From NCBI RefSeq assembly GCF_947259545.1, contig NZ_CAMYMK010000002.1, forward strand, positions 248,001 through 312,000: a DNA stretch of 64,000 bases, given 5' to 3'. Position 1 is the stretch's first letter. The number at the start of each line of letters is the position of its first letter. This document shows, in pieces, positions 56,486-64,000 of the stretch. Source of the DNA: an uncultured Marinobacter sp. (lineage in GTDB: Bacteria > Pseudomonadota > Gammaproteobacteria > Pseudomonadales > Oleiphilaceae). Position numbers and translations under genes: made by a program. The notes beneath the pieces were generated by a model. That model saw nothing but the letters and a program-made list of their open reading frames with translations, was not told the origin of the DNA and searched no databases.

Positions 56486-57622
56486 ATGGACATCAAGTGG
56501 AACACGAACTCGCAATGTGATGATGGAAATCTGCGGCCCCGCAGGAGCTTCCTGAAAAGCATAATGGTCGGCGCTACTTTGTGTGGGGCTCTTCTTGTGG
56601 GGGCGGGGCAGGCCCAAGCGGCTACAACATGGAAAATCCAGTCCGTGTGGGATGCCGGCACCGTCGGATACGACTTATTCGAGGAATGGTGTAACAGCAT
56701 GGAGGAGAAGTCCGGCGGTGAACTGATCTTCAAGTGTTTCCCCGCCAAGGCTGTCGCCGCCGATAACAATTCCCTGTTCGATTCGGTTCGCAGTGGCGTT
56801 CTCCAGGGTATGAACCCGTTCACCCTGTACTGGTCGGGCAAGATTCCCGCGTCAGTATTCCTGTCCTCCTACCCGGCCGGCCCTGATCAGCCCCACCAGT
56901 GGGATATCATGTTCTATTCCATGGGCATGCTGGAAAAGACCCGGGAAATCTACAAGAAGTTCGGGCTGTTCTACGTTGGCCCGATCCAGCACGATGCCAA
57001 TATCATCCATTCCAAGGAGCCGGTAAACAGCCTCGATGATCTTAAAGGCCTGAAGCTGCGGGTTCCCGGCGGCATGGTCGCCGAGGTGTTCCAGGCGTTC
57101 GGTGCTTCCACCGTGAGCCTGCCTGGCTCTGACATCTTCCCGGCCCTGGAAAAAGGTACCATCGACGCAGCCGACTATGTGGGCCCGGCGGTGAACTGGG
57201 AACTGGGCTTCTCCCAGGTGACCGATTACATCCTGTTCGGACCTCCGGGTGTCATGTCTATCTACCAGCCGGTAGACCTGATGGATCTGACGGTGAACCT
57301 GCGTGCCTGGAACTCTCTGGATCCGAAACTCCAGCAGCTGGTCGAGGATGAAGTGCGAATTTATTCCCAGAAGCACTACCTGACCATCCAGAAGCGTAAC
57401 GTTGAGGCCATGGAGAAGTTCAAGGGCGCGGGTGACACTGTGAGCCGTTTGAGCCAGGAAGACGTGGATGAATGGCGCCGCAAGGCCATTCCGATCTGGT
57501 ACAAGTGGGCGAACAAGGACGAGGATGCCCGTGCCATCTTCGATATCCAGATCGAGTATATGATGAATGAGACCGTCGGCTACATCGATGAGTCTGACCT
57601 CGAAGGTGTATCGGGCCGTTAA
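56486..57622 (+). CDS. dctP: TRAP transporter substrate-binding protein (DctP family)
   Basis: Periplasmic receptor of a TRAP importer for an organic acid. ATG 56486 follows GGAG by eight nt and gives 378 residues. The signal peptide carries a twin-arginine motif (Arg19-Arg20 in PRRSFLK), so Tat export of a folded protein is likely. The DctP fold is shown by AAKAVAADNNSLFDSVRSG-type segments, LKGLKLRVPGGMVAEVF and DIFPALEKGTIDAADYVGP, resembling TRAP receptors for 2-hydroxy or 2-keto acids (YiaO/TakP-like). Glycolate as ligand is inferred from the downstream glc genes. Confidence 0.9.
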   Translation: MDIKWNTNSQCDDGNLRPRRSFLKSIMVGATLCGALLVGAGQAQAATTWKIQSVWDAGTVGYDLFEEWCNSMEEKSGGELIFKCFPAKAVAADNNSLFDSVRSGVLQGMNPFTLYWSGKIPASVFLSSYPAGPDQPHQWDIMFYSMGMLEKTREIYKKFGLFYVGPIQHDANIIHSKEPVNSLDDLKGLKLRVPGGMVAEVFQAFGASTVSLPGSDIFPALEKGTIDAADYVGPAVNWELGFSQVTDYILFGPPGVMSIYQPVDLMDLTVNLRAWNSLDPKLQQLVEDEVRIYSQKHYLTIQKRNVEAMEKFKGAGDTVSRLSQEDVDEWRRKAIPIWYKWANKDEDARAIFDIQIEYMMNETVGYIDESDLEGVSGR

Positions 57623-57649
57623 CATTTTGCTGAACCAATAAAAAAGCAG

Positions 57650-57694
57650 GGGGAAGGTCAGGGACGACTCCGCAAGAGGAGTCCCGCCTTCCCC
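57650..57694 (+). promoter_or_regulatory. Two-tiered hairpin between dctP and dctQ
   Basis: Outer stem GGGGAAGG/CCTTCCCC (57650-57657 with 57687-57694) and inner stem GACTCC/GGAGTC around GCAAGA, followed by GTTTTG. It probably raises dctP over dctQM by partial termination or 3'-end protection. Confidence 0.6.
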
Positions 57695-57719
57695 GTTTTG
57701 TGGCTGAGGAAGTAACAAC

Positions 57720-58424
57720 ATGTCTGATCTTGAAGGTTTCGGATTCGTAATGCCGCACTGGTTCTACTGGGGCTGGCTTGCGGTCATGCCGCTGATCATG
57801 ATGGCCTGGGACAAGTGGAGTAGTGGTCACGGAGGCGAGACTGTCGAACCGGAATTGACACCGGGCGAATTGCAGGCGGAAGAGGACGATCCGCTGATCT
57901 ATCTCCAGTTCGAGGGGAACTGGTTTACCAAAGTAGTGGACTGGATTTGTGACAAATCCGGTTTGTTCGTGTCGTTCTGGACAATCAACGCCGTTGTCTT
58001 CTATTTCTTTGGGGTGGTCATGCGCTACATCTTCAACATGCCGACCATCTGGGTCCATGAAGCCAGCTATCTGCTGCTTGGCATGCAATATATGCTCGCA
58101 GGCGCATTTGCCATGCTTCATGGCGCACATGTGCGTGTGGATGTGATGTACAACATGCTGCCAGTACGGGGAAGAGTTGGTCTGGACATCTTTACGTCCA
58201 TGTTCTTCTTCATTTTTGCCCTGATCCTGCTGGTTACCTCCTGGAGCTTCTTCCAGGATTCCTACGCCATGAAAGAAACCACTGTTGAGACCTGGGGCAT
58301 CCAACACTGGCCGGTCAAAGGCATGATGGTGGTGGGGTCCCTCCTTCTCTTACTCGCGGGCATATCCAAGCTGATCAAGGATATTGTTCTGTTCGTTCGT
58401 CTTGGTCGGGAGCGCACGGCATGA
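57720..58424 (+). CDS. dctQ: TRAP transporter small permease (DctQ), with N-terminal extension
   Basis: Small membrane subunit of the TRAP transporter. The 234-residue protein has four membrane helices in the usual DctQ core (about 80-230, including SYLLLGMQYMLAGAFAMLHGAHVRVD). An unusual N-terminal extension carries an extra hydrophobic helix (about 12-30) and an acidic segment (about 38-65). The ATG follows GAGGAAG. Its stop overlaps the dctM start (ATGA). Confidence 0.9.
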   Translation: MSDLEGFGFVMPHWFYWGWLAVMPLIMMAWDKWSSGHGGETVEPELTPGELQAEEDDPLIYLQFEGNWFTKVVDWICDKSGLFVSFWTINAVVFYFFGVVMRYIFNMPTIWVHEASYLLLGMQYMLAGAFAMLHGAHVRVDVMYNMLPVRGRVGLDIFTSMFFFIFALILLVTSWSFFQDSYAMKETTVETWGIQHWPVKGMMVVGSLLLLLAGISKLIKDIVLFVRLGRERTA

Positions 58425-59956
58425 CTACAAGTCCAACAACTGTGCCGGGCAGCAACCTTGTGGGGAAGCTCAGTACCTGGCTGATGATTATCGCCACAGT
58501 GGCACTGGCATTTGTTATCTGCGTTGAGATGATCAACATTCTTTTCTACGATCCGTGGAGCGACGAGAAATTCCTGTTCAAGCTCTCCGGCAGCCTCTCT
58601 GACGTCAAGGTCGGCCCTCTGACCTATCTGATGTTTGGTTCTCTGGCCGTGGCCTTGATGATGGGGCTTCCGCTGGCTTTCGTGACCGGTGGCCTCGGGG
58701 TGATGTTCATATACCTGGTGGGCGACGCGATGATGCTGAACCTGGTGCCGGGTCGCATCTTCCCGATGATGACCAACTCTGATCTGGCGGCGATACCGCT
58801 GTTTATCTTCATGGCTTCGATGCTTGAGCGTGCGGGCCTGATTGAGGAAATGTTCAGTGTGGTCTACAAGTGGATGGGTGGCCTCAGCGGTGGTCTGGCG
58901 ACAGCAACCATCCTGGCGTCTACTCTCCTTGCAGCCATGGTGGGTGTTATCGGAGCCGCCGTGGTCACCATGGGTATCATCGCTCTGCCGGCGATGCTCA
59001 AGCGCGGTTACGACCAGAAGATCGCGCTGGGCTCAATCATGGCTGGCGGTACTCTGGGTATACTGATCCCCCCCTCGATCCTGGCGATTCTCTACGCGGT
59101 TGTCGCCCAGCAATCGGTCGGTGAGTTGTATCTCGGCTCCGTGATCCCGGGCCTGATGCTTTCTTCCCTGTACATTGCCTATGTGCTGATCCGCAGCTGG
59201 ATCAATCCGAAACTGGGGCCGCCGGTGCCGGTGGAAGAGCGGATTTCCTTCAAGGAAAAGCTTCTTCTCACCAAAAACCTGATCGCTCCACTGGTGCTGG
59301 TCTTTCTGGTGCTCGGCCTGCTGTTCGGTGGCATCGCAACGCCGGTAGAAGCGGCGGGTATTGGCTCCTTCGGGGCCATCGTGGTGGCCATGATGCACGG
59401 CAAGTTCTCTATTGGCGGGCTGCGGGAAGCATCTGTAACCACTACCAAGGCATCTGCGATGGTGCTATGGATCATGTTCGGTGCCTCGGTCTTTGTCGGC
59501 TTCTACATCCTTCAGGGTGGCCAGCAATTTGTAACGGATGCCATCCTCGGTACTGGCATGTCGCCTTATGGCATTCTGTTCCTGCTGATGTTCCTGCTGG
59601 TGGTCCTGGGTATGTTTCTGGACTGGGTGGGTATTCTGCTGCTGGCAGTTCCCATCTTCATTCCTATTGTCAAAGCACTGGAGTTTCCAGGGCTATTCGG
59701 CTTTCCACCGGTGGCAGGCGATGATGTTGTGCTCTGGTTTGGTGTGCTCTATCTGGTCAATATGCAGATGTCGTTCCTTAGTCCTCCGTTCGGTTATGCA
59801 TTGTTCTACCTCCGCGGGGTATGCCCGCCGGAGATATCCATGGCCACGATCTTCAAGTCATCGTTGGTGTTCCTGGCCATTCAGGCATTCGGACTGTTCA
59901 TGTGCATCCTGATACCCGGCATTGTGACCTGGCTGCCGGGGCTGGTTTACGGTTAA
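58421..59956 (+). CDS. dctM: TRAP transporter large permease (DctM)
   Basis: Large membrane subunit that drives Na+- or H+-coupled uptake, 511 residues with about 12-13 hydrophobic segments. It has PLFIFMASMLERAGLIEEMF, the glycine-rich LGSIMAGGTLGILIPPSI, GIGSFGAIVVAMM and a C-terminal NMQMSFLSPPFGYALFYLRG. ATG overlaps the dctQ stop by 4 nt. It is followed 21 bp later by glcG. Confidence 0.93.
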   Translation: MTTSPTTVPGSNLVGKLSTWLMIIATVALAFVICVEMINILFYDPWSDEKFLFKLSGSLSDVKVGPLTYLMFGSLAVALMMGLPLAFVTGGLGVMFIYLVGDAMMLNLVPGRIFPMMTNSDLAAIPLFIFMASMLERAGLIEEMFSVVYKWMGGLSGGLATATILASTLLAAMVGVIGAAVVTMGIIALPAMLKRGYDQKIALGSIMAGGTLGILIPPSILAILYAVVAQQSVGELYLGSVIPGLMLSSLYIAYVLIRSWINPKLGPPVPVEERISFKEKLLLTKNLIAPLVLVFLVLGLLFGGIATPVEAAGIGSFGAIVVAMMHGKFSIGGLREASVTTTKASAMVLWIMFGASVFVGFYILQGGQQFVTDAILGTGMSPYGILFLLMFLLVVLGMFLDWVGILLLAVPIFIPIVKALEFPGLFGFPPVAGDDVVLWFGVLYLVNMQMSFLSPPFGYALFYLRGVCPPEISMATIFKSSLVFLAIQAFGLFMCILIPGIVTWLPGLVYG

Positions 59957-59977
59957 TAAATTCAAGGAGTCATTATT

Positions 59978-60403
59978 ATGCTCACGGTCAACAGATTGGA
60001 CCTGGCTGATGCCCGGACCTTGATTGCAGGGGCTGCCGAAAAAGCCAGGGAGATTGGCGTACCCATGTGCATAGCCATAGTGGATGAGTCGGGAAACCTG
60101 ATTGCTTTTGAGCGAATGGACGGCGGCAAGATTACCAGCGTGACCATCGCCCAGGACAAGGCTTTTACGGCGGCCGCGGCAAAGAAAGCCACCCACGACT
60201 ACAACAAGGTCAACGTGCCGGGCAGCCTGGCGTTCGGTATTCACACCGAAGTGGGTGGCCGCATCAGTTCTGTCGGGGGAGGCCTGCCGGTGATTGTCGA
60301 CGGCGAAGTCGTGGGCGGTATTGGCCTGAGTTCCGGTACTCCGCAGCAGGATATGGACTGTGCCCAGGCCGGTATTGATCATTTTGAAACCAAACGCGGT
60401 TAA
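59978..60403 (+). CDS. glcG: GlcG/HbpS family protein
   Basis: A small GlcG/HbpS (DUF336) protein of unconfirmed biochemical function, often found with glycolate or propanediol genes. The 141 residues show VDESGNLIAFERMDGG, SVTIAQDKAFTAA and GGGLPVIVDGEVVGGIGLSSGTPQQDMDCAQAGI. AAGGAG precedes the ATG. In E. coli glcG lies in the glc operon after glcF; here it precedes glcD. Confidence 0.9.
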   Translation: MLTVNRLDLADARTLIAGAAEKAREIGVPMCIAIVDESGNLIAFERMDGGKITSVTIAQDKAFTAAAAKKATHDYNKVNVPGSLAFGIHTEVGGRISSVGGGLPVIVDGEVVGGIGLSSGTPQQDMDCAQAGIDHFETKRG

Positions 60404-60443
60404 TGGCTGTCACAGCTAAAGCGACATATACCCAGAGATTGAT

Positions 60444-61916
60444 ATGACAACCAATCCGAAAATCAGCAAAGCCGAACTGGCGGAGCAATTCCGGACGTTT
60501 ATCGACCCGGAATACGTCATTACCGATGACGAAACCATGAAGCCCTACGAATGCGACGGCATGTCCATGTATTGCGAGATGCCGTTGCTGGTAGTGCTGC
60601 CGGAAACGGTGGAACAGGTACAGCGGGTGATGCGTATCTGTAATGAAAACACCGTCCCGGTGGTGGCCCGTGGCGCAGGCACCGGGCTCAGTGCCGGGGC
60701 CATGCCGAACAAGGAAGGCGTGGTGCTGTCGCTGGCCAAGTTCAACCGAATCCTCGATATCGACCCGCTGGCGCGCACGGCCAGTCTGCAGCCCGGCGTT
60801 CGTAACCTCGCGATCAGCGAGGAAGCGGCCCAGTATGGCCTGTACTATGGCCCGGACCCTTCCTCTCAGATTGCCTGCACCATCGGCGGCAATGTGGCGG
60901 AAAACTCCGGCGGCGTACATTGCCTGAAGTACGGCCTGACCGTGCACAACATCCTGAGTGTGGAAATGGTCACCGTTGAGGGCGATGTAGTCACCGTCGG
61001 CAGTGATGGCCTCGACAGTTGCGGTATGGATCTCCTCGCGCTGATGACCGGCTCTGAAGGGTTGCTGGGTGTAGTCACGGAAGTGAAGGTCAAGCTGTTG
61101 CCCAAGCCGGAAGTCGCCCAGGTGGTGATGGCCGGTTTCGACAGCGTACAGAAAGGCGGAGACGCCGTTGGTGGCATCATCGCCCACGGCATCATCCCCG
61201 GAGGCCTGGAAATGATGGACGGCCACGCCATTATCGCCGCCGATGACTTTGCCCAGGCCGGCTATCCCCGCGATGCCAAAGCCTTGCTGCTGTGTGAAGT
61301 GGACGGCACCGAAGAGGAAGTCCATGAGCACATCGCCGAAGCGGAAGAGGTCTTTCGCAAGCTGGGCGCCACCTCGGTGCGCACCTCCCAGAGCGAGGAA
61401 GAGCGAGCGTTGCTGTGGAAGGGGCGCAAGTCCGCCTTCCCGGCCGTGGGCCGCATCTCGCCGGACTACTACTGCATGGACGGCACCATTCCGCGTCGGG
61501 AGATTGCCCGCGTTCTGACCGAGATGGAGAAAATGTCGGAAGAGTTCGGCCTGCGGGTGGCCAATGTTTTTCACGCCGGAGACGGCAACCTGCACCCGCT
61601 GATCCTGTTCGATGCGAACGTGCCCGGCGAGTTCGAACGTACCGAGGCCTTTGGTAGCAGCATCCTTTCCCTGTGTGTGGAAGTGGGCGGCTGTATCACC
61701 GGGGAACACGGCGTGGGTGTTGAGAAAGTTCGCCAGATGGCTGTGCAGTTCAACGATGAAGAACTGCAACAGTTCCATGACCTCAAAGCTGCATTCGACC
61801 CGAAGGGCATCCTGAACCCCGGTAAAGGCGTCCCGGCTTTGCGGTTCTGCCAGGAATACCGCTCACTCGAATACAAATTACACAAGCACGACCATACGGA
61901 AGCCGCCCATGGCTGA
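60444..61916 (+). CDS. glcD: Glycolate oxidase, FAD subunit GlcD
   Basis: FAD-containing subunit of glycolate oxidase, which oxidises glycolate (also D-lactate) to glyoxylate and passes electrons to the respiratory chain. The 490-residue protein has the FAD_binding_4 domain with VPVVARGAGTGLSAGAMP and the FAD-oxidase C-terminal domain with VFHAGDGNLHPLILFD and GCITGEHGVGVEKVRQM. The start follows AGAG. Its end overlaps the glcE start by 8 nt. Confidence 0.94.
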   Translation: MTTNPKISKAELAEQFRTFIDPEYVITDDETMKPYECDGMSMYCEMPLLVVLPETVEQVQRVMRICNENTVPVVARGAGTGLSAGAMPNKEGVVLSLAKFNRILDIDPLARTASLQPGVRNLAISEEAAQYGLYYGPDPSSQIACTIGGNVAENSGGVHCLKYGLTVHNILSVEMVTVEGDVVTVGSDGLDSCGMDLLALMTGSEGLLGVVTEVKVKLLPKPEVAQVVMAGFDSVQKGGDAVGGIIAHGIIPGGLEMMDGHAIIAADDFAQAGYPRDAKALLLCEVDGTEEEVHEHIAEAEEVFRKLGATSVRTSQSEEERALLWKGRKSAFPAVGRISPDYYCMDGTIPRREIARVLTEMEKMSEEFGLRVANVFHAGDGNLHPLILFDANVPGEFERTEAFGSSILSLCVEVGGCITGEHGVGVEKVRQMAVQFNDEELQQFHDLKAAFDPKGILNPGKGVPALRFCQEYRSLEYKLHKHDHTEAAHG

Positions 61917-62973
61917 TAATCTCCAGACACTACAGGAGCAAGTGCTCCAGGCCCGCGATGGCGGACACAAACTCAATATTGTTGGTGGTGGTACCAAGGC
62001 CTTCATGGGCCGTGCTGCCGATCTGGATGCCGGTACTCTCAATGTGGGAGAACACACAGGAATCGTCGACTACCACCCGGTGGAACTGGTACTCACCGTG
62101 CGCGCCGGTACCCCCCTGAAAGAAATTGAAGCCACCCTGGCTGAAGAAGGGCAGGCATTGCACTTCGAACCACCGCACTTTGGCGAAGACTCCACCATCG
62201 GTGGCACGCTCGCCTGCAACCTGTCAGGTCCGGCACGCCCCTGGGCGGGTTCTGTGCGTGATCAGGTGCTCGGTGTACGGCTGATCAACGGCAAGGGGGA
62301 GCATCTGCGCTTCGGTGGCCAAGTAATGAAAAACGTGGCTGGCTACGACGTATCCCGGCTCCAGGCCGGCGCCATGGGCACCCTGGGGGTGTTGACCGAA
62401 ATCAGTATGAAAGTCATGCCCAAACCCGCCGCTACCCTGACCCTGGCACAGGAAATGTCCGCGGACGACGTCATCCACTACATGAACAGCCGCGCGGCTG
62501 AACCCAAGCCCATCACCGCCGCCTGCTGGCTCGACGGCAAAGTCTACCTCCGCCTGTCCGGCGCTCGCTCAGCGGTGGAAGCCACCGCACAGAAATGGTC
62601 CGGCGACGTGATGGAAAACGGCGACCAGTTCTGGCGCCAGATCCAGGATATGGGCCATGAGTTCTTCACCGGTGACGACCCGTTATGGCGCTTCTCCGTC
62701 GGCTCGACTGCTGCTAATCCAAAGCTCGACGGCCCCTGGCTGATCGACTGGGCCGGCTCCCAGCGCTGGTACCGCGGCAACGCGGAATTGAAACAGATGG
62801 AGGCGCTGGCCAAAGAGGCTGGGGGACAGGTCAGCCTGTTCCGTGGCGGTGATCGCGGGGGGGAAGTGATGCAACACCAGCCGGATGCCCTGAAAGGCAT
62901 ACAGCGGCGATTAAAGAACTCGTTCGATCCCGACGGCATTTTTAACCCGGGCCGGCTCTATAGCTGGTTGTAA
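61909..62973 (+). CDS. glcE: Glycolate oxidase, FAD-binding subunit GlcE
   Basis: Second FAD-binding subunit of glycolate oxidase, 354 residues. It contains the FAD-binding fold with LNIVGGGTKAFMG, EDSTIGGTLACNLSGPARPWAGS, VMKNVAGYDVSRLQAGAMGTLG and a shorter C-terminal domain ending DPDGIFNPGRLY. The Gly/Ala run and NVAGYD motif are typical. It overlaps glcD by 8 nt, so they are co-translated. A family A hairpin separates it from glcF. Confidence 0.94.
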   Translation: MADNLQTLQEQVLQARDGGHKLNIVGGGTKAFMGRAADLDAGTLNVGEHTGIVDYHPVELVLTVRAGTPLKEIEATLAEEGQALHFEPPHFGEDSTIGGTLACNLSGPARPWAGSVRDQVLGVRLINGKGEHLRFGGQVMKNVAGYDVSRLQAGAMGTLGVLTEISMKVMPKPAATLTLAQEMSADDVIHYMNSRAAEPKPITAACWLDGKVYLRLSGARSAVEATAQKWSGDVMENGDQFWRQIQDMGHEFFTGDDPLWRFSVGSTAANPKLDGPWLIDWAGSQRWYRGNAELKQMEALAKEAGGQVSLFRGGDRGGEVMQHQPDALKGIQRRLKNSFDPDGIFNPGRLYSWL

Positions 62974-62991
62974 TCAACTGAAATGTCCGGG

Positions 62992-63099
62992 AAGCGTCTG
63001 AGTGCCGCCTTCCGAAACTGTGCGGAGCCATGGATGGCGGAGCCCAAGCGCACATGGATGTGCTTGTAGCGTGTTTCGGAAGGCGGTGCTCAGACGCTT
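62992..63099 (+). repeat. Family A intergenic hairpin, copy A3 (inside the glc operon)
   Basis: Arms of 27 bp with two G-U pairs (62992-63018 and 63073-63099) enclose 54 nt. The loop contains GCCATGGATGGC and GCACATGGATGTGC, two small hairpins, then TTGTAGCG. The loop length is exactly that of copy A2, but the arms are unrelated. It lies between glcE and glcF. Confidence 0.85.
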
Positions 63100-63128
63100 G
63101 TACTCGAATCCAGAAGGCTAGGTAAATC

Positions 63129-64000
63129 ATGCAAACCAATTTAGTTCAACAATTTGCCAACACCGCGGAAGGACAGGAGGCCGAGTCCATCCTGCGGGCC
63201 TGCGTCCACTGCGGCTTCTGCACGGCAACCTGTCCCACCTATCAGGAACTCAATGACGAGCGCGACGGCCCCCGCGGTCGCATCTACCTCATGAAAATGT
63301 TCCTCGAAGGCCAGGAAGTCACCGAAAAAACCCGCGAACACCTGGACCGCTGCCTCACCTGCCGCAGCTGCGAAACCACCTGCCCCTCCGGCGTCCAGTA
63401 CGGCCGCCTGGTGGATATCAGCCGTGGCCTGATCGATCAGGAAATGCCCCGCCCGCCGAAAGACAAGTGGGTGCGCTGGGCACTGGCACGAGTCCTTCCC
63501 AACCGCAAACTGTTCGGTTTGCTGTTGCGCCTCGGCCAATTGTTCCGTCCGGCATTGCCGGAAAAGCTGCGCACCAAAGTGCCGCCCAGAAAAGAAGCCA
63601 GCCCCTGGCCTGAGGCTAGCCATAGCCGCATCGTGCTGGCGCTGGCCGGTTGCGTGCAGCCCTCCGCAACGCCCAACACCAACGCCGCTGCTGCCCGTGT
63701 GCTTGATCGCCTCGGTATCACCATGGTGGAAGCGCCAGCGGCCGGTTGCTGTGGTGCGGTGAACTACCACCTTTCCGAACACGAGAAAGGCCTGGAGCGC
63801 ATGCGCCAGAACATCGATGCCTGGTGGCCCGCTATCGAAGCCGGTGCCGAAGCCATTATCATGACTGCCTCCGGTTGTGGCGCCATGGTGCAGGACTATG
63901 GTCATCTGCTGAAGGATGATCCGGTGTACGCCGCCAAGGCGAAAAAGGTGAGTGAGCTGACCATCGATCTGGGTGCGTTCCTGCTCCAGCAGGACCTGGA
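63129..64000 (+). CDS. glcF: Glycolate oxidase iron-sulfur subunit GlcF (5' part)
   Basis: Iron-sulfur subunit that carries electrons from GlcDE. ATG 63129; 290 residues are visible and the frame is open to the window end, against about 400 expected. Two 4Fe-4S motifs CxxCxxCxxxCP are present (Cys25, 28, 31, 35 and Cys75, 78, 81, 85), then a CCG-type domain with AAGCCGAVNYHLSEHEKG. It lies 155 bp after glcE, separated by the family A hairpin. Confidence 0.93.
   Translation, partial: MQTNLVQQFANTAEGQEAESILRACVHCGFCTATCPTYQELNDERDGPRGRIYLMKMFLEGQEVTEKTREHLDRCLTCRSCETTCPSGVQYGRLVDISRGLIDQEMPRPPKDKWVRWALARVLPNRKLFGLLLRLGQLFRPALPEKLRTKVPPRKEASPWPEASHSRIVLALAGCVQPSATPNTNAAAARVLDRLGITMVEAPAAGCCGAVNYHLSEHEKGLERMRQNIDAWWPAIEAGAEAIIMTASGCGAMVQDYGHLLKDDPVYAAKAKKVSELTIDLGAFLLQQDL

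Noticed and set aside
60264..61778. 504-residue open frame antisense to glcD
   Set aside because: Opposite a certain gene; composition and lack of start signals mark it as a shadow.

Overview
The window looks like chromosome from a marine gammaproteobacterium, most like Marinobacter. This is inferred from gene content and order (secG, tRNA-Leu, rimP-nusA-infB-rbfA-truB-rpsO-pnp; Pseudomonas-type aru/aot arginine genes; a DcaP-like porin; a TRAP-linked glycolate oxidase cluster) and from protein resemblance to Pseudomonas and Marinobacter. No database search was run. There is no rRNA, CRISPR array, prophage or intact insertion sequence. Nearly all of the window is coding.

Layout. 1-9.6 kb: end of secG, a tRNA-Leu(GAG), then the translation and RNA-decay operon rimP to pnp, preceded by a leader with a good sigma70 promoter and two intrinsic terminators that suggest attenuation. 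9.8-13.8 kb: a lipoprotein alpha/beta hydrolase overlapping a DUF4105/Lnb-type envelope protein, a DUF3015 protein and a small lipoprotein. 13.9-20 kb: a complete branched-chain amino acid ABC transporter (livFGMHK) and a membrane TPR protein. 20-28 kb: a MarR regulator, a Lon-family protease, a CnoX-like thioredoxin-TPR protein, a divergent fatty-acid desaturase/AraC pair and a lysine 2,3-aminomutase. 28.6-33 kb: aceE-aceF of pyruvate dehydrogenase. 33-39.6 kb: a Clp1/Grc3-like P-loop domain fused to an RNase Z domain, an Old Yellow Enzyme family oxidoreductase, a porin, and a DnaQ exonuclease fused to a GIY-YIG domain. 39.6-46 kb: the arginine succinyltransferase operon astC-aruF-aruG-astD-astB. 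46-51 kb: a TetR-regulated RND efflux pair, which separates and inverts astE. 51-55.3 kb: astE and a polar amino acid ABC transporter (aotP-J-Q-M), presumably for arginine/ornithine. 55.5-64 kb: a GlcC-like regulator divergent from a TRAP transporter (dctPQM), glcG and glcDE, with glcF running off the end.

The genes fit a heterotrophic lifestyle on amino acids and small organic acids. Arginine is probably imported by Aot and degraded to glutamate and succinate. Glycolate or a related 2-hydroxyacid is probably imported by the TRAP system and oxidised by GlcDEF. Pyruvate is fed to the TCA cycle by AceEF.

The two most unusual observations are (1) the 620-residue kinase-RNase Z fusion at 32980-34842, which looks like a single-chain RNA-processing enzyme, and (2) five large intergenic hairpins. 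Their 27-34 bp stems are unique to each copy but their loops are conserved. They form two families (A at 9615, 52065 and 62992; B at 36331 and 40890), and two copies lie inside operons.
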